Origin: an uncultured Prevotellaceae bacterium
GTDB lineage: Bacteria > Bacteroidota > Bacteroidia > Bacteroidales > Bacteroidaceae
Reading direction: 5' to 3'
Length of the DNA: 42,095 bases
Assembly (NCBI GenBank): GCA_900315105.1
Contig: OMXX01000042.1
Span: 1 to 42,095, forward strand
Shown: positions 8,587 to 16,800 of the stretch, in pieces
Layout of the letters: each line of letters opens with the position of its first letter
Position numbering within the stretch: the first letter of the stretch is position 1
The notes under the pieces: generated by a model
Database searches by the model: none
What the model saw: the letters and a program-made list of their open reading frames with translations, nothing else
Told to the model about the DNA's origin: nothing
Program-made: the position numbers and the translations under genes

Positions 8587-9473
8587 ATCATATTCTTATT
8601 TATCAAATTTAAGATTCTATCATAATACTCAGGAAATTCGAATATCAATCTTTCTAATACATAATCACCTATATTAGTAAATTTTTTAAGTGTACCAATA
8701 GTATGTATATATGTCTCATAATTAGGTATATTACAAAAATCAGATAGGCGATATTCACCTTTTAAAATTACTTGTAAATTAACTTTATTCTCACAACATA
8801 AACAATAAGCAAGAAATTGCTCAAAAACCATATTGAACTCCCCCTTGCTAATGTTGTTAAGTTTTGAGAGACTATCATAATTCTTGTCAACCATCATAAA
8901 GGCTTCTCTTGTATATTCCCTGAAAAAAGCCATATCATTACCGCCAAAAATTCCAGCATTTAGCTGGATTACATCATTTGGTGATGTTTTCCTTGCATTT
9001 CTTATAGCATCGGGTATATAAGTCAATACTTTTTCTATTCTATTAAAATAATCAATATTTGCAACATAGTTCTCCTCTAAACTTTGTCCAACAACATCTG
9101 CTGACATTATCCTATCATCAAATTTCTTCCACATATATACATCAGAATCTACATGGAGGAAAGGTTGACTCTGCAAAGAATAAGTATATATTTTACCAAA
9201 AGCCCAAAGATTATGATTCAATGAATCTAAACATTCTAAGTCTGTACTTACATTTGTGTATGGGAGCTCTAACATTTCATACAAAATGTGTTTTCCGTAA
9301 GAGTCTGTGTATAATTCTACATCATCATACATTTTTGCCAGTCTCAAACAACTAAGAGCCCAACTAGCATAAAAATATATTTTTTTACACCACCCACCAT
9401 TTGAACGATATACAGCTTCTGTATTATCATTTATTCTCATTGGTTTAGACCAATAACTTTGTATTATTTTCAT
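8583..9473 (-). CDS. Glycosyltransferase-like protein (GT-A fold, DUF6734-type)
   Basis: The protein has 296 residues and no signal peptide. It begins MKIIQSYWSKPM and carries the pattern of the Bacteroidetes DUF6734-like family: SYWSKP near the N-terminus, GGW at 26-28, VELYTDSYG at 52-60 and a DxD motif (HVDSDVY, Asp109 and Asp111) that in GT-A enzymes binds the metal-nucleotide-sugar. A later motif QLNAGIFGG (about 166-174) matches the conserved acceptor-side loop seen in many GT-A proteins. It is the first enzyme gene of the RiPP operon and is coupled to the 419-residue gene. It may glycosylate the peptide (as in glycocins) or another acceptor; the acceptor is not determinable from the sequence. 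Confidence 0.65.
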   Translation of the reverse strand: MKIIQSYWSKPMRINDNTEAVYRSNGGWCKKIYFYASWALSCLRLAKMYDDVELYTDSYGKHILYEMLELPYTNVSTDLECLDSLNHNLWAFGKIYTYSLQSQPFLHVDSDVYMWKKFDDRIMSADVVGQSLEENYVANIDYFNRIEKVLTYIPDAIRNARKTSPNDVIQLNAGIFGGNDMAFFREYTREAFMMVDKNYDSLSKLNNISKGEFNMVFEQFLAYCLCCENKVNLQVILKGEYRLSDFCNIPNYETYIHTIGTLKKFTNIGDYVLERLIFEFPEYYDRILNLINKNMI

Positions 9474-9535
9474 TGTGTTACAGTTTAAGCAAAAAGATTA
9501 TTTAACTTTATTATAAACTTCTTTTGGGAAATAGG

Positions 9536-10242
9536 TCACTTTCTTTTCAGAAAAGAAGATGGAACATAAGCCGTTGCTACAGTAAACACTCCTCCAACTA
9601 TGATTCCTACTCGTTGCTGTCCCATGCAACGTGCAACATTACCCTCAACTCCTTTAAACACTCCTTCTACAACTTTGACTTTTTCTCCTCTTTGAAAATT
9701 CGAAATCAGTCTTGACTGTATAATAATATCCATATTGACATGGCTACATATTATTTTAAAGCTTTCAATTTGGCTATTTGGTATAATATGATTTTGTTTC
9801 CAGAATGAATATGCTCATAATAAAAACGTAGGAAAGGAAGATTGACATTATCATAAACGAATGTTTTAATACATTCTTCTGTACCATAGGCAAAAAATAT
9901 ATTTGGCAAACAAGAAATCCTTACCTTTTTGCGTTTACCTTTTATTACTTTTACAATATTCATCGTTGGATAGAAAGCTGTTACTCCTTTGGCAACCAAA
10001 TAGTCATATGCTTTTTTCTCTCTCCCATATGTGGCTCTTAGTACATACCATTGGGGAACAGTTTCCTGCTCTAATGCTTTTTTAAAACGAGCATATCTAG
10101 TGGACACCCCTGTAGAGGATTCTACAACAGCATAGCTGTTTCCTCTTTCGGGGAGGGCATTAGGGGTAAGCCTAGTGCTGGGAGTTTTTTCACCGTCTCC
10201 ATTGGTGCTTACACTAAATAATGTAAATTCTTCGATTTTCAT
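9536..10242 (-). pseudogene. UpxY-like NusG-family antiterminator, frameshifted
   Basis: The first frame (10242-9751) holds an unusual N-terminal extension, then the NusG NGN domain (WYVLRATYGREKKAYDYL, later VTAFYPTMNIVKV and PNIFFAYGTEECI). The C-terminal KOW domain lies in another frame (RGEKVKVVEGVFKGVEGNV, near 9650-9700). The second frame also contains IPNSQIESFKIICSHVNMDI just before the KOW, which is the linker expected in UpxY proteins, so the break is a single missing base near 9783-9795. If joined, the protein would be about 235 residues. UpxY proteins load at a leader RNA and allow polymerase to read long capsule or biosynthetic operons; here it would serve the RiPP operon beginning 62 bases downstream. 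Whether the split is real or an assembly error is open. Confidence 0.75.
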
Positions 10243-10350
10243 CTCAGTGTAATTTTTATTCTAGACAGAATCTTGTACCGAAGCATTTTATAAAACCTTA
10301 TGAAGTAATTTATGAACAACTACAAAAGTTCTTACTTATGCTTTTGCGTC

Positions 10351-10382
10351 CAAATTTAATAAATTTCTTTATATAGCCCAAA
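10351..10382 (-). promoter_or_regulatory. Bacteroidetes-type promoter for the RiPP operon
   Basis: On the minus strand, TTTG (10382-10379) is followed after 20 bases by TAAATTTG (10358-10351). This fits the Bacteroidales sigma-ABfr consensus (TTTG at -33, TAnnTTTG at -7). Transcription would start near 10343, giving about 100 bases of leader before the UpxY-like start at 10242, as expected for UpxY-controlled operons. Confidence 0.6.
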
Positions 10383-10436
10383 TTTTTCAACAACTATTTT
10401 GGATATTTAGATTATCTTAACACAAAAAACTACAAC

Positions 10437-11660
10437 GTAACTACTCAGCACCCCTATAGGCATGAGTAATCGTCTTACTGTTGTACTACAGCAAGAATTG
10501 CATTGAATTTAGAATTTCCGTTCTTCATAGCAGTTTCTGCGATGGAGTGCAGCTTGGTAAAATCATCGGCACCGCTGTCTGTTCTGAAGCAACCACCGAC
10601 TTTCTGCTTTATCTTGATTTTCCTCTCCCCGCTCACTAGCATTGTTATCGTATGGCACACTTGGATTAGAGAGAAAGGTGAACAGGTAGTCTTTGACCTT
10701 AAGGATACCTCTCTTGAATTTCTCAAACTCGTTATCTAAATGCGTGAGGCTTTCATCCAAGAGGTTCTTCATCTTAGTCTTCAGTACCTTTATCTTTCTA
10801 GAGGTGATGTTGCCCTCTCTTCTGAGAACTATAGAGTGTTCTATCAGTTGGATGAATCTCCGTGACCAGTCCTGGTTTGAATCCAATTCGTTCAGATACT
10901 CTGCATTCCTAAGGAGATGAGCCAGACAGACCTGATGATCCTTAACATTCATCTTGAAGTAGCTCTGGCGTCTGTCTGTCACAAGTGTCGAATAGGGAAG
11001 TCCCTTTGGAAACTTGGAATCTATGGCCTTCTGACCTCGCGATTCTGACTGGAACACTTATGTAAGCAGGTCGTTCTGAAATATCCAGTTCCAATGCAGA
11101 TGCTTTCCTACCGCAGCACCTGTTTCATCGGCTTCTATGACAGACGCTGTTTCCAGCCTCTTGCGTATTTCCTCGTATGCACTATCTGCCTTGCCGCTAT
11201 TCTCTTTGAGTATGTTCTGCACTGTTCCCTCACTTATATTCTGGCCGGACAGGTCGGATATAAGTTCTGCAATCCTTTTGAACGGAATACACTGCACTAC
11301 ATTGAGGTATGTCACCAGTGCACGGAGGTTGTCACCATACTTGATACGACAGTTGGGAGCTTCGCAGTTGTTTACGCAACCGCATTCACAGACCTTCTCG
11401 TAATACTGTTCCTCACAGGTCTCTACGACCACCTTGATATCAACAATCTGTGTCTTACGGATCTTCTGGCATGGTATATCAATCAAGAGCGTCTGGTTCT
11501 GCAATAGTCTGCAGTGTGTGACCCTTGTGCCCAGGCTGTCCACCGCTCGGCTTTCCGCTTGGCTTGTGAAGAGACTTTGTCCTGCGCTGCTCACATACTT
11601 TCTTGGGATGGAGGGATACTGCTGTTGCTGCTGTTTTTCTCGGGCAGGCAGGTTCAGTCC
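10437..11660 (-). mobile_element. IS66-family element remnant, one end preserved
   Basis: The left boundary is recognisable as GTAACTACTCAGCACCCC (10437-10454); IS66 terminal repeats begin with GTAA. The element carries a degenerate tnpC transposase on the minus strand (10475-11729). No tnpA or tnpB follows to the right: the sequence switches to the 5'-truncated defence gene, whose frame reads on the plus strand from about 11,660. The exact right junction cannot be placed without an intact relative. The IS orientation is the same as that of the IS66 fragment at 67-515, at the opposite end of the RiPP island. Confidence 0.7.
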
Positions 11661-11729
11661 CTTAGGGAGAAGACGTTTATACGGCATCAATATTTCGAGG
11701 GCGCATACGTTGACGGCTTTGATTTCCAT
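10475..11729 (-). pseudogene. tnpC: IS66 transposase TnpC, broken
   Basis: Three pieces of one transposase are visible. The N-terminal and zinc-finger part (11729-11058) includes CGCVNNCEAPNCRIKYGDN, then IPFKRIAELISDLSGQNISE and the DDE-type start SVIEADETGAAVG. An in-frame TAA at 11058-11060 follows NDLLT. The next piece reads FQSESRGQKAIDSKFPKGL, then LVTDRRQSYFKMN, HQVCLAHLLRNAEYL and YDNNASERG. A one-base loss near 10,622-10,632 shifts to IKIKQKVGGCFRTDSGADDF and NGNSKFNAILAVVQQ, which reaches the normal end at 10475. Nonsense plus frameshift mean no active transposase. Family length is about 500 residues, and the extreme N-terminus here has no clear IS66 match. Confidence 0.8.
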
Positions 11730-12287
11730 CGCCGCCTACCTTATCGTCATGCAACTGACTTCTATAAACAGCTGAATAACGAAAGTGCCACGGATTTAGC
11801 TGAAACAAAGCAAACCATTGCAAAAGCCATATCAGCCAGCGAGGGTTGTGAAAATGCGAACATGACCAGCGATTATCTGCTACTTGCCAGCAGCAATGCC
11901 AAAGACCCAATATCCAAGAGCTACAGACGTTTCCCCTTGGATGAGTTTGAGCTGTTTGTGAACAAGACAGAGCATCTGACTCGATATATCGAGTATGAAA
12001 GCGACAGTCTGACTTTCCGTCACAAGAAAGACCAGTTCATTCAACTGACGGTCGGTCTTGACCTTTTCGAGATGTTGCAATACATCGATGAGGGATTCAG
12101 TCCTTCGGTCAATGATCTTCGTGGAAAGTTCATTGAACTGCAGATATTCAAGAATCTGTTGGAAGCAAAGACATACTCGGAGATTCTTGTCACCAAGGAC
12201 AACCGGCGTTTCGCCGTTGTCAAGCTTGACGATCAGAAACGTATTGTCATAGAACCATTAACGATAGGAAAGGAGGCAGAAGCATGA
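11660..12287 (+). pseudogene. 5'-truncated first gene of a defence operon (DptF-like C-terminus, tentative)
   Basis: About 205 codons of a larger gene remain. From roughly 11,680 the frame reads YFEGAYVDGFDFHRRLPYRH, then DFYKQLNNESATDLAETKQ and, near the end, FIQLTVGLDLFEMLQYIDEG and DNRRFAVVKLDDQKRIVIEP. The frame stays open upstream to 11514, but those codons lie antisense to IS66 tnpC and read as IS sequence, so no genuine start exists. The last codons overlap the next gene (ATG 12284, TGA 12285-12287), typical of one operon. In DptF-G-H (DndFGH) operons the first gene encodes an ATPase, so the lost part would have held the catalytic core. Family assignment rests on position and the size of the neighbours rather than on a motif. 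Confidence 0.5.
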
Positions 12288-13855
12288 GCCAAGTACTGAA
12301 ATTAAAGAAAGGATCGGTCGCTGGTGGATTCATGAACAAGGATATACTTTTTGTCGATGTGAAGAGTGTACGCCTTGACCGTGTCCTGACCAACCTGTTC
12401 CTGAAGATGTATGCCAACGGAGCACCACTAAGTCCTCTTATAAGGAGAGGTGGATATGATATTGAGAATATCGAAGAGATTTTATGCAAACTCGAAGAGA
12501 AAGGAAAGTTCAAGGGCGTTGCAGCCAATTCGGGTGCCGTGGAAGACTGGTTAAGAAGTTCCTTGCTTGAACTGGTCAACCGGGGCAATGTCGTGAAAGA
12601 GCATGTCGCGACGCTGAAGCCTCTTCATCTGTTGAGTTGGCGGTTGCAGAACACCAAGTATTGCCGTGACTACCGTGCCTCTGATCAACTTTATCTAATG
12701 CTACATAGCAACCCTTCCGTTATGGCTGGCCTTGTCAGCTATCTTAGCAAAGGATGGGACAAGCATTCTGGCAACATCGTAAGCTCTGAGAATCTTGATG
12801 TAGATACTACTGGCATTCTCTATCTTACCCAGCCGATGAAGGAGAAGAATAACACAAGAAAGGAAATTGAATCAACTCCAGAGCCTTTCCTTAAAGGACA
12901 GGCAGCTTTATTCTGTGATGACATTCGTCGTTTACTTCTTTATAAAGAAGTTCTTCCTCGGACTGTCTTCATTGACTATCTCCGCATTCTGTGTGGTTTT
13001 CATCTGTGCCTTTACACATTGAAGCTTGTTTACCTCCTTCCCAAAATGGTGGTTGCAGGGAAACGAGATATTCCCGACGACTGGTCGATGGTTGTCGACG
13101 TTACGGACAACCTGGACAGTCCGGTAGCTCCATACGCGTGCAACGATATGGAAAGAACGGAAAATGGATATGGACGATACATACGGGCTACCTATATGAT
13201 TGACTATATTCAAAAGCGCAGGGGATGCAGTGTTGACGAAGCGTTGCGTATAGTAGAGAATGACAATAATCATTCTGATGGCTATTATGAGTCAGACTTG
13301 AACAATATTCGTGACGGGCTTCCCAAATCAAGTGAAACAGAGTTCGACCAAGACGACTTGAAAGAAATGCTGGAACTGTTTCCTGAAGATGATTACTTCG
13401 ACAAGCTGATACACATATTGGAGAAATCAAACTTGGGTGCAAGCCAACTACGCTTTACAAGGGACTTCGTAGATTCTGTTTCTATGAAGAACACCTCTTC
13501 CAAACTGCTTGCCGATAGCCGTTCACGCCGTCATCCACGCCGTGGAGCATTGGGTTCTAAGTTGTTGGAGACCTTGGTACAATTACTTGTCATTCAAGAC
13601 AAGCCCAATGGTGGTTTTGAGACGAGATCATTGTCAATTGATGAACTTGTGGAAGAGATTCGCAACCGATACGGGCTCATTATCAACGGGCTTACAGAAG
13701 ACCGCTTTGCTGAGACAGGAGTTGAAGCCAATGAAGCCTTCCGAATAAACATGGAGGCTTTCAAGGACAAGCTCCGCCAGATAGGTTTCTATACGGATAT
13801 GAGAGATGCCTATATCCTACAGAAGATTCGTCCACGTTATAAATTAGAAAGCTAA
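12284..13855 (+). CDS. 523-residue defence-operon protein (DptG- or MAD7-like, tentative)
   Basis: The protein is soluble, without signal peptide, and mostly helical. Features visible: a basic N-terminus (MSQVLKLKKGSVAGGFM), a winged-helix-like segment near 45-75 (YDIENIEEILCKLEEKGKFK), a central helical block RTVFIDYLRILCGFHLCLYT (about 226-245), and a C-terminal segment (SIDELVEEIRNRYGLIINGL, then DKLRQIGFYTDMRDAYILQ) that resembles a winged helix. It sits between the truncated gene and the giant ATPase with overlapping stop/start codons on both sides (ATGA and TAATG), so the three were co-translated. Position and size match DptG of DptFGH restriction modules; the MAD7 protein of MADS is an alternative. 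No catalytic motif was recognised, and its role in such systems is probably structural. Confidence 0.6.
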   Translation: MSQVLKLKKGSVAGGFMNKDILFVDVKSVRLDRVLTNLFLKMYANGAPLSPLIRRGGYDIENIEEILCKLEEKGKFKGVAANSGAVEDWLRSSLLELVNRGNVVKEHVATLKPLHLLSWRLQNTKYCRDYRASDQLYLMLHSNPSVMAGLVSYLSKGWDKHSGNIVSSENLDVDTTGILYLTQPMKEKNNTRKEIESTPEPFLKGQAALFCDDIRRLLLYKEVLPRTVFIDYLRILCGFHLCLYTLKLVYLLPKMVVAGKRDIPDDWSMVVDVTDNLDSPVAPYACNDMERTENGYGRYIRATYMIDYIQKRRGCSVDEALRIVENDNNHSDGYYESDLNNIRDGLPKSSETEFDQDDLKEMLELFPEDDYFDKLIHILEKSNLGASQLRFTRDFVDSVSMKNTSSKLLADSRSRRHPRRGALGSKLLETLVQLLVIQDKPNGGFETRSLSIDELVEEIRNRYGLIINGLTEDRFAETGVEANEAFRINMEAFKDKLRQIGFYTDMRDAYILQKIRPRYKLES

Positions 13856-16800
13856 TGAATGCGCAAATAAACACAATATATTACGATCGCTTCTTACAGC
13901 ACGTTGTAGAAAGCTACACCCCTTTGCTTAAATCTGCAAAGGACGGTCACTGCATGAAGATAACTGGGCTGGCCATGAAAGAGTTGACAAGACTCCTTCC
14001 GATGCTTCGCCCCATCAACCCAAATGTCTCTGTATATATTCTTTCAGAGACAGAGAATGGCGATGAGTACATCCATGCGTCAAAGCTCATAGAGCTACGC
14101 AATGACCCTGAAAAGTCAGTGCTCATTCTCGTTCCGTCGAATAGCCGCACATCGGCAGAAGATTCATACGGAGACGCAACATTCCAGAACCTTTCTGTAG
14201 CTGAGCTGCAAGACTCTTTCTTAGGCTCCTTGATCAACGACATTCCACAGGATAAGTTGCATTGGTGGAACCAAATATGGGAGTTACTGAAAGAAATAAC
14301 GGTTACAAAGGCTGCACTAACGAATTATATCCTTTACCTTGAGCTTCACGATTACAGTGATGAAGCATGGGGTAACGGGCTTTATCTGTTTGGACTTGTG
14401 CCTGACAGAGAACTTATTAAGGAAGCTTCCTCCATAAGGCGTCGGTTCATGATCAACTTGGAGAAAGTCTCATCAGCCTTGGGCGATTTTTCTGTGACGG
14501 CTTCAGACAGAATAATGGAGTTGCCACTAAAGAAAAATACTAAGCAACGGGAGCTGATGGTTTATCTTACTGGTGAAGGTGACTTTGATGACAGTCTTTC
14601 TCTTTTTGAGGACATTGAAGAGAACCATCCGGAGTTCAACTATGCTGCATTACCATTAAACATAGACGACAAAGGAGACATATTTATCAGAGTTGACATA
14701 CAACCGGGCAAAGACCAGAAGAAAGAACTCGTAAAGTCTGATGATGGCTCCTACGTTATCAACATTTTGCAAGACAAGAAAGGAAAGATATCCTTTAAAG
14801 TCATAACAGACCCTTCTCCCAAGGATGATCCTGATATCGTAGCCTTTGAGATTGCCATCATTCGCGTGGAGGATTTCTCTGAGTGGGGTGTCTTGAAGAA
14901 GACCAAAGTCGGCAAGAACAAGAACGGCAGTAGACGTATGTCTGTAAGTCTGCCGTTCGGAATGCTTGAAGACGGCGAATACATGCTTCGCGTCAGGGCT
15001 GTAGACGAGAATGGTATCGTGCTTCCAACAAAGAAAGTATTCAGAGAGGAAAGAGTCCAGGCTTCATGGGAAGACGCGTTGGAAGAAAATCCTAATCTCA
15101 ACATCGACCAATATCGCACGGATAACCATGTGGCCTATAGCAATGAGTCTGAGGTATTCTCTGTTATCACTTCAGAAGATCCGGTAGATGCCAGTAGCAC
15201 TGTTGACAAACGTGCCAAAGTTGACAGCATTACCCAAGCGCTAATCAACTATCGCATTTCCCATCTCATAAAGAAAGAAGCACTGGAGATACCCGACGAC
15301 AACATAGACAGGAATGCATGGAAAAAAGGCAATCTGAACAATACTTATCAGTTTGACTTCGGTACATCGTATGCCTATCAGATTCAGTTACCGAAGAAGC
15401 TCATACAACTTGAGCGTTGCTTCCTTGACCACGAAGACCAATTCGGATTTGTCGAAGCTCAGCTCAGTGCCAATCCAACTGATATCAAGCTTCTTGACCC
15501 GACAGACACCGCTATCCAAAAGCCCAAGTTCGCCAGTACCACGAAAGTGGACATTCCTGATGATTTGGTCGCTCTTAGACAGGAATTATTCGTGCTCATC
15601 AAAGAATCAGCAACTGACGAGGGTGAGAACGCTGGCCTTACCTGCACCTTCGATTTTGCTAAGAATATTGCAATTGTCAAGAACTATTTGCTATCTTACA
15701 CAAGTTGGCTAAACTCATTGGCAGACCAAGACCTTGATGAAGAATCCTTAGCAGAAGTTCAGAACTTGGACACCGTTCTGCTCAAAGTGGAAATGCCAGA
15801 TGCTACAGGCAAGTTTACTAACGTCAAGCTAATCACCCCACTACATCCGCTCCGACTTGCTTGGATTGTCAATCTTTATGAGCTATACCAGGATTGGGAA
15901 GAACGTACCCAAGAGGACTTCAAACGATACAAGTCAGCATGGTATAGAAAACTCGACAAGCTATTCCAAGGAGAATTACCTCTTGACGTAGCTCCACTTG
16001 TGCTTACAGACAAGTCGCTGGAGCAGGCATATCAATACATAGGTGAACTTACCTACGGTTGGGGCGCGTACTCACAGCCTCTCTTTGCAGAAGAGAATAC
16101 ATTTGCCGGCAGCTACCGTCAGCTAAAGTCGTATGTGTCAACATTACTGAACATCACACAGGACAAGCGAATAGATAGCGATGTTAGCGCAGCACTGGTG
16201 ACAAGACATCTTGCGAATTATGTCCTGTCCCATCCTTATACCAACAAACTCGTCATCAACCTGTTCAATGCAGGTGATGCATCTGTGTTTGCCAAAGCAC
16301 TGGTGACTCTTGAAAAAATAGGATTGGGGGGTGAGTTGTCCTACGAGGTCAGACTGTTCTCTGACGAGAATGTCCTTATGTCTGGGGAAGCTTTCCGTGA
16401 TTTGCTTGATCCAGAATCTCAGCTTGCAGAAGAAGCAGAAGTGTTCTCACAGGCATCAGCAAACAGACTATTTCCCAAGCTCCGTTTCTCTCTGAATAAG
16501 ATAGAAGAGTTCATTAATAATCACGACAAATATCAAGCGCATTTGTCGTTCTTAGTCAATCCGTTTGCAGTACATACGGAACTGGTACGTCCCGATGAGC
16601 TTAGTCGCTCTTTCTATTTGAACGGAACCATCTGCCGCGATGTCATAGACTCGCACAGAGAAGGCAAGGCATGGATATGGAATCGTTATGTGTCAAACAA
16701 AGTCATTCCAAACCCGGTAAACGAATTCTCCAATACCGAGGTTAATATTTTCGGTAAGTTGCAAGATGCAACAAGCAAGTTGCTCTCCACGACGCAAAAG

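Noticed and set aside
11514..11660. Upstream extension of the truncated defence gene
   Set aside because: These codons lie antisense to IS66 tnpC and read as low-complexity IS sequence; they are not part of the original protein.
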